A stretch of DNA of 21,084 bases. Origin: a virus. The stretch is taken from IMG/VR virus record IMGVR_UViG_3300010370_000296, positions 1 through 21,084 of that record, one strand, 5' to 3'. Positions 6,903-13,818 of the stretch are shown here, in pieces; the first letter of the stretch is position 1, and the number at the start of each line of letters is the position of its first letter. Made by a program: the position numbers and the translations under genes. The notes beneath the pieces were generated by a model that made no database searches, was not told where the DNA came from, and saw only the letters and a list, made by a program, of their open reading frames with translations.

Positions 6903-8498
6903 TCAAGCTCCTGGACCAGCTGCTAAAGAAAAGTTAATCTTTTTAATAGCAAAATATGATATTAATTCAATATCAAAAATTAATTTTTCCTTTGTTGTAT
7001 CAGAAAATCTTGCATTAAAAGAATAATCTAGTATAGCTTTATTAGTTTTTAAATATTGTAAATATTTTTTAGTATCATCTATAATACTGTCAAATGCTAG
7101 CAAATCATGACCAGAAGCTGCTATTCCCTTAATTTCGCTAACAACTGCAGCAACTAGTCTCATTTGAAAGAGCTTGCTAAACACAGATTCCCCATGGGCC
7201 ATAGTGTACTCATTGGTAACATATATCTCAAAAGGAACAGCTCTTCTGGTTTTTCTTCCCCTATAGACAGTGTTCACTCCTATAGCTTCTAATCTCTCAT
7301 AATCTGAATATGTTAAATCTGTCCCAAATAAAGATAGCGCTCCTGGCACTCTAGTGCGAATAATTGCCTTAGCTTGCTGATTCGCTGCGATCATGCCAGC
7401 GTATGCTGCTGCGGCACTGGAGGTATAGCTAATTTTAATTTGTGGATGCTGAAAAACTAATTCGCCATAAATCGGAACCACGTATCTACCTTTATCAGAC
7501 GCTATTTGGCCATCTAGATAAGTAGTGAATTTATTAGTAAATAATGGATTAGCTTCCAAAATAGATATGTCCGAAGACTTTACTCCATCAGATCTTGAAC
7601 CAATAACTCCCATCTGAATAAAGCCAGTAGAATTATGAAAAGAAGAACAGTAATTAGCCAATTGAGTAACAAAATCTACTCCACCAGTATTCATAATACT
7701 AGCTTCTAATGGAACTACAATATCAACAAAATCTAAATCAATTATATCTGCATATGCTTGCTCTAGGCGGTCATAGTATCTTTCGTAGAAAGTGCTTTGA
7801 GTACCTGGCGTAGCGTCGTTAATAGAGAATACTGTCGTAGATAAGTTTCTTTGAGCGTAGCTGTCAACATATTCCGACATTGGAGCGACAGCGCAAATCA
7901 TAATATCTCTAGCCCCACATGAATAGGCGTCTAAGACTCCTCTCAAAAGAGGGCTATTTGTATTGGCGCCCATCAAATCAACTGCATGTTGAATCGAATT
8001 AATTCTAATAGGATAGTTTAATCTCATGCCGTCAGCGTGACCAAGCAATAATATTGTGCTTGTGTTTCTTCTATCTAACTGCTGATAGGTTGGCTTATAG
8101 TTGACGACAGATGATTTTGGTGAAGTTATTGTTACCGAAGAAACAGATGTTACAGAATTTTTTACCTGAAAAGTCGCTGTAGCGTTTATGTTTTGCGCAG
8201 TACTGCTTGTTCTGGCTATTATTGTGTAAACATATTCATATAAATTTTCTGGAACTTTATATGTAAAGGTGTACTCGCCAACTGCTGATCTGACTATTGA
8301 ATTATCATTTTCATTTCCATTATCTAGAAGAAGGGAGAATGGACCATCAATTACGGGGCCAGAACCAGTGTCGCCTCTTAATACATAAACTACAACATCT
8401 ACTGGAGTAGAAAGATTTGCTGGATCATAGATAGATCCATCATAGTCTGTAAAAATAAATTTAAATTGTGCCGTCTGACCTTTTGATAAAACTATCAT
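6903..8498 (-). CDS. Tail sheath protein 1 with N-terminal Ig-like domain
   Basis: A 531-residue protein. Residues 1-115 form an Ig-like beta domain (KGQTAQFKFIFTDYDGSIYDP, SIVRSAVGEYTFTYKVPENLYEY), comparable to the connector's N-terminus. Residues about 145-530 follow the contractile sheath pattern: STILLLGHADGMRLN, RDIMICAVAPMSEY, the Ala-rich SYTSSAAAAYAGMIAANQQA (358-377), LEAIGVNTVYRGRK (403-416), and a C-terminal domain (FDSIIDDTKKYLQYLKTNKAI...IFDIELISYFAIKKI) that joins neighbouring subunits. A sheath contracts to drive the tube through the host envelope. The ATG is 1 base after the previous stop, with AGAGAAG before it. It shares GVNTV and the Ala-rich helix with sheath 2 but carries the extra domain. 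Confidence 0.83.
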   Translation of the reverse strand: MIVLSKGQTAQFKFIFTDYDGSIYDPANLSTPVDVVVYVLRGDTGSGPVIDGPFSLLLDNGNENDNSIVRSAVGEYTFTYKVPENLYEYVYTIIARTSSTAQNINATATFQVKNSVTSVSSVTITSPKSSVVNYKPTYQQLDRRNTSTILLLGHADGMRLNYPIRINSIQHAVDLMGANTNSPLLRGVLDAYSCGARDIMICAVAPMSEYVDSYAQRNLSTTVFSINDATPGTQSTFYERYYDRLEQAYADIIDLDFVDIVVPLEASIMNTGGVDFVTQLANYCSSFHNSTGFIQMGVIGSRSDGVKSSDISILEANPLFTNKFTTYLDGQIASDKGRYVVPIYGELVFQHPQIKISYTSSAAAAYAGMIAANQQAKAIIRTRVPGALSLFGTDLTYSDYERLEAIGVNTVYRGRKTRRAVPFEIYVTNEYTMAHGESVFSKLFQMRLVAAVVSEIKGIAASGHDLLAFDSIIDDTKKYLQYLKTNKAILDYSFNARFSDTTKEKLIFDIELISYFAIKKINFSLAAGPGA

Positions 8499-8499
8499 T

Positions 8500-8871
8500 T
8501 TACTTCTCTCTTGTAGCGCCCACGACCCAATAGTCTATCTTACCCATGCGTCCCCTCATTGCAGTAACAGCGTCTACTGTAAACATGGTGTAATTTTTAT
8601 TTACTTTTAAAGAAAAATTTTCGTATATTCTGTCGCCCTCTTTTGGATTAATGTGGTCTTCAAAATAATAGACTGCATCGTATTTTGTAAACAAACCATC
8701 TTGGGCCTCTGTGGTGGATAGCGAATTGCTTATTCCAGATTGACCAACTTGTCGAGTTGTAACTCTTTCGAATTTGCTTGAATGATTACCATTTGATAAT
8801 ATTCTTTGTATATAAACATCATGGCCCCATTCTCGAAGAACTTTTTTAAAACTTCTTTTTATATCAATCAT
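8500..8871 (-). CDS. Probable head-closure or neck protein
   Basis: I start this at MIDIKRSFKKVLREWGHDVY (123 residues), overlapping the connector gene by 8 bases; an in-frame ATG 11 codons earlier is possible but lies deeper inside that gene. The ribosome site is weak (GAGG, 11 bases away), which fits coupled translation. The sequence, a helix with REWGHDVYIQRIL then strands with DAVYYFEDHINPKEGDRIYENFSLKV and a closing KIDYWVVGATREK, has the small beta-barrel look of head-closure (stopper) proteins, which seal the portal after packaging. Order connector, closure, sheath supports this. No diagnostic residue is available, so the function is inferred. Confidence 0.68.
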   Translation of the reverse strand: MIDIKRSFKKVLREWGHDVYIQRILSNGNHSSKFERVTTRQVGQSGISNSLSTTEAQDGLFTKYDAVYYFEDHINPKEGDRIYENFSLKVNKNYTMFTVDAVTAMRGRMGKIDYWVVGATREK

Positions 8872-9766
8872 ACTTCTTGAAACCTCTTCTTGGCATGGGG
8901 TCATCTTGAGGTGGGACGCTTCTTCCTGGGCCGTACAATTCTCTATCCGACAAGTAAACTATTTTGCCAGTTTCCACTTCTGGAATCTTGCCTGAAGTCA
9001 CTGGGAGCCCTCCGCTGGGCAGATTCTTCATTTGGAAACCCTTTGGGCCCACTTTTCCAGCTAATATTTCTTTTCTTAAAGAAGCAGCTATTTGACACCA
9101 TGTCGTTGCGTTATCTCTGGTCACCTTCGCTCTTGGCACTGATCTATTAGTTAGCGAAAAATCACCCAAACGAACAGAAACCTCATCATCTCCACCAAAT
9201 CCATAAGTCCTACTAAGCTCACATGCTACTGATGCCTTAATGTATTCCAATACAGTAAAAGATAAACCAGAGCCATCCTCTTCGTCCAGAAGATTATATA
9301 AAGCCTTAACTTCATTAGAGTAATTGTGCACTATTTCGCCTATCTCCAATAAAGAAGCATCTGGAAAATACGGGATTAGTTCTTCCGGATCTAAATATAG
9401 CGGAGTAACATCTGGTGCAAAAATAATTGTTTCATCAGATTTCAGGGTTATTGTTGGCTGATATTCTGTGACCGTTGAGCTAACATACAATTTTTGCTCA
9501 ACAACAACCGAGTTGCCACTACTTAAAGTTCCGGTAAATTTAACAGAATACGTATCTGCAGAAGATGCCGTAAAATCATATATGTAAACAGAAGAAGAAC
9601 TAGCAGTAGCATTACCAGATTCAACTATGCTGCCTGCTGAATTTTTTATAACAACAGTTACAGGTGGAACTGGAGATAGGTCAACTTCATTACCTGAAGT
9701 GTCTATATCTTTAAACTTAACCGTTATTCTGACTGTATCATTTATTACAATTCTGTCTGTAGACAT
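8864..9766 (-). CDS. Head-tail connector with N-terminal Ig-like domain
   Basis: A 300-residue protein. Residues 1 to about 100 form a beta sandwich of Ig type (DTVRITVKFKDIDTSGNEVDL, VVIKNSAGSIVESGN, DTYSVKFTGTLSSGNSVVVEQKLYV), of the kind also seen at the start of phage baseplate upper proteins. From about 120 on it looks like a head-tail connector (adaptor): TPLYLDPEELIPYFPDASLL, then helices with FTVLEYIKASVACELSRTYGFGG and VRLGDFSL. Such adaptors dock under the portal ring. The last 60 residues are Gly/Pro/Arg-rich and probably extended. Ribosome site AAGGGG. The stop overlaps the next gene by 8 bases. An Ig-like domain on the first sheath protein two genes downstream suggests a shared add-on. 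Confidence 0.68.
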   Translation of the reverse strand: MSTDRIVINDTVRITVKFKDIDTSGNEVDLSPVPPVTVVIKNSAGSIVESGNATASSSSVYIYDFTASSADTYSVKFTGTLSSGNSVVVEQKLYVSSTVTEYQPTITLKSDETIIFAPDVTPLYLDPEELIPYFPDASLLEIGEIVHNYSNEVKALYNLLDEEDGSGLSFTVLEYIKASVACELSRTYGFGGDDEVSVRLGDFSLTNRSVPRAKVTRDNATTWCQIAASLRKEILAGKVGPKGFQMKNLPSGGLPVTSGKIPEVETGKIVYLSDRELYGPGRSVPPQDDPMPRRGFKKYD

Positions 9767-9782
9767 AAAACCCCTTATTTAT

Positions 9783-10235
9783 TTATACGTTAGATATAAT
9801 AGTAACGTCTATTGTTCCAGCAGAATTTTTATCAAAAACTATAGTATCTGCAGTTGCAAATGCATAGGATTCATTTTTATCCACAGATATAGCTATGTAA
9901 CCAGAACTATCTGGATTAATTCCTTGCGAACCAGATATTGCATATGCGTCTGCGTTAATTTTATCAAATTCTATTGATCCGTATCCATTAAATGCAGAAA
10001 AATCTATTGATGAAGAAGTTTCTGAATTTTCTATAACGCCTGTTGGCAATATTATCGAAGGAGCAGCAACAAAAACTAATGTACTCGTTATAGAAGGCGG
10101 TTTTAGTACAATTACTTTTAGTAAATTTAAATTACCAAATGTAGGAGTTAAACCAAACGCTTGCGGAGATACTACATATAATCCATTATATTGATAGTGC
10201 TCTTGATTATACGTTATATCTCCATCATATTTCAT
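9783..10235 (-). CDS. Unknown virion-type protein after fibre gene
   Basis: A 150-residue protein starting MKYDGDITYNQEHYQYNG, with AAGGAATATAA before the ATG. It is almost wholly beta-type sequence with many Ser, Ile, Val and Thr (LKVIVLKPPSITSTLVFVAAPSIILP) and no charged clusters, signal peptide or membrane helix I can trust. The N-terminal Tyr-rich stretch (YNQEHYQYNGLY) resembles short segments I have seen in small structural proteins near fibre and neck genes, but I do not recognise a family. Position suggests a fibre accessory or a head-surface protein. The last codons also contain the TACTATTA element upstream of the next gene. Confidence 0.62.
   Translation of the reverse strand: MKYDGDITYNQEHYQYNGLYVVSPQAFGLTPTFGNLNLLKVIVLKPPSITSTLVFVAAPSIILPTGVIENSETSSSIDFSAFNGYGSIEFDKINADAYAISGSQGINPDSSGYIAISVDKNESYAFATADTIVFDKNSAGTIDVTIISNV
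9789..9805 (-). promoter_or_regulatory. Weaker TACTATTA-type element upstream of connector gene
   Basis: The minus strand reads TTACTATTATATCTAAC, sharing TTACTATTA with the elements at 13704 and 17334, and its TACTAT ends 33 bases before the ATG at 9766, against 30-32 in the other copies. It lies inside the last codons of the preceding gene, so it is constrained by coding. Lower confidence for that reason. Confidence 0.35.
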
Positions 10236-10242
10236 TTATATT

Positions 10243-10257
10243 CCTTCTATCAGAAGG
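10243..10257 (-). promoter_or_regulatory. Hairpin holding fibre stop codon and next ribosome site
   Basis: The minus strand reads CCTTCTGATAGAAGG: a perfect 6-base stem with a 3-base loop. The TGA stop of the fibre gene lies at the loop (10252-10250), and the 3' arm AGAAGG plus following AAT is the ribosome site of the gene starting at 10235. A ribosome finishing the fibre gene would melt the stem, so this could couple the two genes. Pairing is seen; function is inferred. Confidence 0.45.
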
Positions 10258-12148
10258 TTCCACAATCTATAGTTATTCCATCAATTGAACCACCAGTAAT
10301 GGAAACATTATTGGAGTTTTGTGTAGCAATTGTTCCTAATCCTAGAGTTGTTCTTGCAGCAGATGCGTCTGCATCATCGACTAGTGATCTACCAAAGCTA
10401 GTAAACGTTGCCAATGAAGCTGTTCCGCTACCAGTAAAATATGGAAGCTTATCAGCTGCGGATGTAAGACCAGCAATAGCTGCCAGCTCCGCATCATAAG
10501 CTTGAACGTCTGTGTTAATTGCTAAGCCAAGATTTGTTCGAGCAGTCGCAGCGTCTGTAGCTCCAGTTCCACCTTTATTTACAGCTATTGCTGTAGCGCT
10601 CCAGGTTCCAGTTGTTATTGTTCCAACTGAAGTTAAACTTGAGCTTACAACATTTGAACCAAGTGTTGTTGCGTTAAGAACGCTTGTACCATTTATATAA
10701 TATGCCTTACCGGTTGCTAAATCCATATTTTCTGATGAGGTCCAGGCAGCAGTTGAGCTAACCCAGTTGAATGTTTTGTCTACATCGGCTCCAGCTTCAA
10801 CTGTGATTCCAGCTCCATCTGCAGTAGTATTATCGGGTGATCCGACATTTGCTAAAACAATATTTTTGTCTTCCACAACTATTGTAGAAGTTTCAAGGGT
10901 TGTAGTATTTCCTTGAACAGTTAAATCTCCCGTAATAATTAAATTATCATCAACAGTAACTGTGCCGCCAGCAGAATCAATTGTAAGATTTCCGCTACTA
11001 GTGTCAATTTCATTCGCTCCTGTTACACCAATTTTAATATTATCTGCTGTAACTCCAGCAAATGTTGGACTATCTGTAGTTCCAACTGCTTGACCAATGG
11101 CGATTGTTGCGTCGGAACCCTCGCCAGGTGTGTGTGTAATAGTTACTCCAGTTCCAGCGGTTACGCCTGACATATAGTTGCCAGTAGTATCCGTCCCTAA
11201 AGCAATAGTGCCAAGTAGTGCTAGTGTTCCAGTTGCGTCTGGAAATGTTAGAGTTCTATCTGCTGTAGGATCTGTAACAGTAAAAGTTGTCTCATAGTCG
11301 TTTGCTGTTGCGCCTTCAAAAATAATTGAAGCGCCATTGATCGTTAGACCCCCAAAGGTTGGGCTATCTGTAGTCCCTACTGCCTGGCCAATAGCAATCG
11401 TTGCACTAGAAGCCTCTCCAGGCGTGTGCGTAACAGTAACACCAGTACCAGCAGTGACGTCCGACATGTAGTTGCCGGTAGTGTCCGTGCCAAGAGCTAT
11501 TGAGCCCAGCAGCGCGACTGTTCCAGTAGCATTTGGGAGTGTTATTGTCCTGTCCGCTGTGGGGTCAGTAACCGTTAGTGTCGTTTCGTAGTCATTTGCG
11601 GTGGCGCCTTCAAAAATAATACTTGCACCATTTATTGTCAAGCCAGCAAATGTAACTGAATCAGAAATGCCAACTGCTTGTCCAATAGCTAAAGTTAAAG
11701 TATCTGTAGCAGATACAGTAGCAGTTACGCCGGTACCGCCAGTAACTGTCAACGTATTTCCATCGTCTATTGACTGAGAATTTGTCCCATCAGAAATATT
11801 AAAATTATAGCTTGCTGCAGTTATCGCAGAATCTACATATGCTGTTGTTGCGACTGCAGTGCTGTTATTGCCTGCTGTTTGGGTGGTGGCTGTTGCAGAA
11901 GAGCCTAGTGCGACAGTGCCTGAAAATGTTTTATTTCCAGTAATAGTTTGATTAGTACCAAGCGTAGTAAATGCCCCAGATCCAGCTATTGCTGGAATAG
12001 TTGTTGCATCACCGCTGCCGTTATCTCCAAAGCCATAGTAAAGAATATTGTCTGCTTCATTATAGGCTAACTCTGCGTTTTTCAACGAAGATGGCGCACC
12101 GCTTGACCCAGTGCTTGCTCTTCTTTTTATTCTAAGTGTATTTGCCAT
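10250..12148 (-). CDS. Fibre protein with tandem repeats
   Basis: A 632-residue fibre-type protein. The N-terminus (LRIKRRASTGSSGAPSSLKN, then AELAYNEADNILYYGFGDNG) is a conserved virion-attachment type segment of many phage fibres. Residues 60-150 hold stretches such as NQTITGNKTFSGTVALGS. Residues 155-252 and 253-350 are two tandem 98-residue units, 84 of 98 positions identical, and the first 10 or so residues of a third follow. Then come a beta-rich shaft (NLTIDSAGGTVTVDDNLIITGDLTVQGNTTTLE) and an end with TSFGRSLVDDADASAARTTLGLGT and SITGGSIDGITIDCGTF. No chaperone or enzymatic tip domain is visible, so the receptor tip may be another gene product. The TGA stop lies in a hairpin that also holds the next gene's ribosome site. 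Confidence 0.85.
   Translation of the reverse strand: MANTLRIKRRASTGSSGAPSSLKNAELAYNEADNILYYGFGDNGSGDATTIPAIAGSGAFTTLGTNQTITGNKTFSGTVALGSSATATTQTAGNNSTAVATTAYVDSAITAASYNFNISDGTNSQSIDDGNTLTVTGGTGVTATVSATDTLTLAIGQAVGISDSVTFAGLTINGASIIFEGATANDYETTLTVTDPTADRTITLPNATGTVALLGSIALGTDTTGNYMSDVTAGTGVTVTHTPGEASSATIAIGQAVGTTDSPTFGGLTINGASIIFEGATANDYETTFTVTDPTADRTLTFPDATGTLALLGTIALGTDTTGNYMSGVTAGTGVTITHTPGEGSDATIAIGQAVGTTDSPTFAGVTADNIKIGVTGANEIDTSSGNLTIDSAGGTVTVDDNLIITGDLTVQGNTTTLETSTIVVEDKNIVLANVGSPDNTTADGAGITVEAGADVDKTFNWVSSTAAWTSSENMDLATGKAYYINGTSVLNATTLGSNVVSSSLTSVGTITTGTWSATAIAVNKGGTGATDAATARTNLGLAINTDVQAYDAELAAIAGLTSAADKLPYFTGSGTASLATFTSFGRSLVDDADASAARTTLGLGTIATQNSNNVSITGGSIDGITIDCGTF
11099..11392 (-). 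repeat. Fibre repeat unit 2 (98 codons)
   Basis: Encodes residues 253-350, from IGQAVGTTDS to GSDATIA; a truncated third unit (IGQAVGTTDSPTFAGV) follows at lower coordinates. In a roughly 70-base stretch I compared by eye the DNA differs from unit 1 at about 20 sites, mostly synonymous. Confidence 0.9.
11393..11686 (-). repeat. Fibre repeat unit 1 (98 codons)
   Basis: Encodes residues 155-252 of the fibre, from IGQAVGISDS to ASSATIA. It is followed directly by unit 2 with 14 amino-acid differences. Its codons are visibly more G/C-ending than those of unit 2. Confidence 0.9.
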
Positions 12149-12150
12149 TT

Positions 12151-12489
12151 TTAGAAATTTCCTCCATCTACTATGTCTAGTTCGGCGTAATTAACCCATG
12201 CAGACCCGTTATATCTCAATATATCACCATGATTTGCTGATGTTATAGTAACATCAGTTAAACCATTTAAAACCGATTGGGCAGCTATAGTTGATTCTGC
12301 TGAAATTATTCTATCTTTAACCGTTAAATGCACTCCTGCCGGACTTAAGCCCAGGACAGTTTGTATTGCTTCGACCGCATCATTTAAATCCGTATGCTGC
12401 TGGTGGTGTGGTACTGTAACAGAATTTAACTTATCTGTAGCAGTGGGATTTACAAAGTTATCTAATGTTCCGGGATATGAAGTAGCCAT
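12151..12489 (-). CDS. Short fibre-associated protein
   Basis: A 112-residue protein starting MATSYPGTLDNFVNPTATDK, a start seen in many phage fibre-associated proteins. PHHQQHTDLNDAVEAIQTVLGL (about 27-48) follows, then a helical stretch and ANHGDILRYNGSAWVNYAEL, a short motif typical of fibre and receptor-binding proteins. It has AAAGGA before the ATG. Its last codons (GAT GGA GGA AAT TTC) encode DGGNF and also supply the GGAGGA ribosome site of the fibre gene starting 3 bases after its stop. It may be a fibre connector or a short fibre; no receptor-binding domain is identifiable. Confidence 0.72.
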   Translation of the reverse strand: MATSYPGTLDNFVNPTATDKLNSVTVPHHQQHTDLNDAVEAIQTVLGLSPAGVHLTVKDRIISAESTIAAQSVLNGLTDVTITSANHGDILRYNGSAWVNYAELDIVDGGNF

Positions 12490-12498
12490 AAATATCCT

Positions 12499-12909
12499 TT
12501 ATAGTCCAAATATTTTATAAATATCATTACTCCAATTTATTGTAATTGAAATAATATCTGTAGTAGCGGTTACTGGTAAGCCAGTCGCCGTATCGATGTA
12601 TGCAATTAGTCTAGAAGTAGAAGCGGTACCAGTATCTCTATATATAACCAAATAAGAAAAACCAGAATTGCCGTAATCTTCTATTGTTATGTTTTCTGCA
12701 TCGAATACACCAAGGGAGGTAGATTTGCCAGTCAAAACATTTGAATACGCTGCAATGGCAGCACCTGATATGTCTGATAAAAATTCATGGTCGTTTAAGT
12801 TTACAGAATAAGTGCTCTTAACTAAAGCTACCTTAATATTATTATCAGTTAGATCTAAAAGACCTTCTAATAACGCCTCTTTAGCTTTAGCGTAAAGTGC
12901 GTTAGCCAT
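12499..12909 (-). CDS. Small conserved phage structural protein
   Basis: A 136-residue protein starting MANALYAKAKEALLEGLLDL. The ATG at 12909 shares its A with the stop of the preceding gene (TGATG), and no strong ribosome site is visible, so it probably depends on coupled translation; a GTG one codon earlier is the alternative. The pattern of an N-terminal helix, then TDNNIKVALVKSTYSVNLNDHEFLSDISG and GFSYLVIYRDTG, is one I associate with a small protein found near fibre and minor structural genes in many phages. No enzymatic motif is visible. It is probably a virion accessory linked to the fibre genes that follow. Confidence 0.65.
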   Translation of the reverse strand: MANALYAKAKEALLEGLLDLTDNNIKVALVKSTYSVNLNDHEFLSDISGAAIAAYSNVLTGKSTSLGVFDAENITIEDYGNSGFSYLVIYRDTGTASTSRLIAYIDTATGLPVTATTDIISITINWSNDIYKIFGL

Positions 12910-13682
12910 CACGGACCAACTTCTGAAGAAACAATTACCCTATATTTATATCCAGACTCAAAATATGTTTTACCATCTGTAGCATAAACTGGCGTTGCGT
13001 CATCAGATGGAAAATCTACATAGACATCTGCTCTCCATGAGTGCATTGATACTTGTGCATCAACAGATTCCCATCTAGAAGGTGTTTTTTGTATCTTCTT
13101 TCTTTGAGCCTTAAAATACTTTGAAGTTAAAAAGTTTGATGCGGGACGGGAACTAAAGTTTATTGTAACTCTTCCATTGTTTTCGTCATTATTTAAATAG
13201 AAACTGCCGGTTGAAGGATCTGTTGAAATAATATAAAAGTCTGGATTTTTTGCTAATATTTGATAACCAGTTTCTATATCAACTCGAACTGACTTGTCTT
13301 CAATGAGAACTTCATTAAGAACAGTTCCCTGAGTCTCCTGCAGAACTGATGGAGTAGCTGAATTTGTTTGGCTAGTAAAACTGATTTGCTCTTGCGGTAC
13401 AGTAAGACCAGAGGAATCAACTAAATTAGAAACTTTTACAATATAATCTGAATTAGAAGAAAGTACAACATTCCAATAAAGAGTTAAAGTTCTACTGATT
13501 TGATTATAATCTGTTATTGTATTTATTGTTCTAAAAGGAGAACTAATTTCAACTGGCGTTGCAGTGTCTGTAAAAAGGGCAAAATTTGCATTAACTAATG
13601 ATGCTATTTTTATTGTTCTACCAAATTTAATATTAACTGTATTAACAGTTACGGTAGCGTTGTCTATCAGATACAAGCTCAC
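12909..13682 (-). CDS. Structural protein with Ig-like domain
   Basis: A 257-residue protein starting at GTG, with GGAG 8 bases upstream. Residues 1 to about 105 match the pattern of a bacterial Ig-like domain of the SbsA type: NTVNIKFGRTIKIASLVNANFAL, a linker, LTLYWNVVLSSNSDYIVKVSNLVDSSGLTVP and a closing strand ISFTS. The second half holds more beta strands (YIISTDPSTGSFYLNNDENN) and a Trp-containing stretch (SMHSWRADVYVDFPSDD). There is no signal peptide. It opens the unit after the capsid terminator and its stop overlaps the next gene (TGATG). Ig-like domains in phage virions usually decorate heads or tails and bind surfaces or sugars; a virion surface role is likely, the exact site unknown. 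Confidence 0.65.
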   Translation of the reverse strand: MSLYLIDNATVTVNTVNIKFGRTIKIASLVNANFALFTDTATPVEISSPFRTINTITDYNQISRTLTLYWNVVLSSNSDYIVKVSNLVDSSGLTVPQEQISFTSQTNSATPSVLQETQGTVLNEVLIEDKSVRVDIETGYQILAKNPDFYIISTDPSTGSFYLNNDENNGRVTINFSSRPASNFLTSKYFKAQRKKIQKTPSRWESVDAQVSMHSWRADVYVDFPSDDATPVYATDGKTYFESGYKYRVIVSSEVGP

Positions 13683-13703
13683 TCAACACACTCCATCAAT
13701 AAA

Positions 13704-13720
13704 ATCTATTTTAATAGTAA
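13704..13720 (-). promoter_or_regulatory. Promoter-like element after capsid terminator (TACTATTA type)
   Basis: The minus strand reads TTACTATTAAAATAGAT between the capsid terminator and the next gene's start, ending 21 bases before the GTG at 13682. The same 17 bases occur at 17334-17350 at the same distance from a start codon. Placement directly after a terminator is what a promoter restarting transcription would show. Confidence 0.62.
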
Positions 13721-13744
13721 TAAACAAAACAGAATAAAAGCAGA

Positions 13745-13772
13745 GGGGGTGGCGGATTTCTCCACCACCCCC
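13745..13772 (-). terminator. Intrinsic terminator after major capsid gene
   Basis: A 12-base stem (GGGGGTGGCGGA on the plus strand) pairs with its partner around a 4-base loop. The single mismatch on the plus strand (C-A) becomes a G-U pair in minus-strand RNA, and a U-rich stretch (TCTGCTTTTATTCTGTTTTG) follows on the minus strand, so it terminates transcripts coming from the capsid gene. Its stop codon is 46 bases upstream. Confidence 0.88.
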
Positions 13773-13818
13773 AAGCTTTAGGGTAATTTGTAACTATAAC
13801 GACCCTAAGGTTTGTTTA

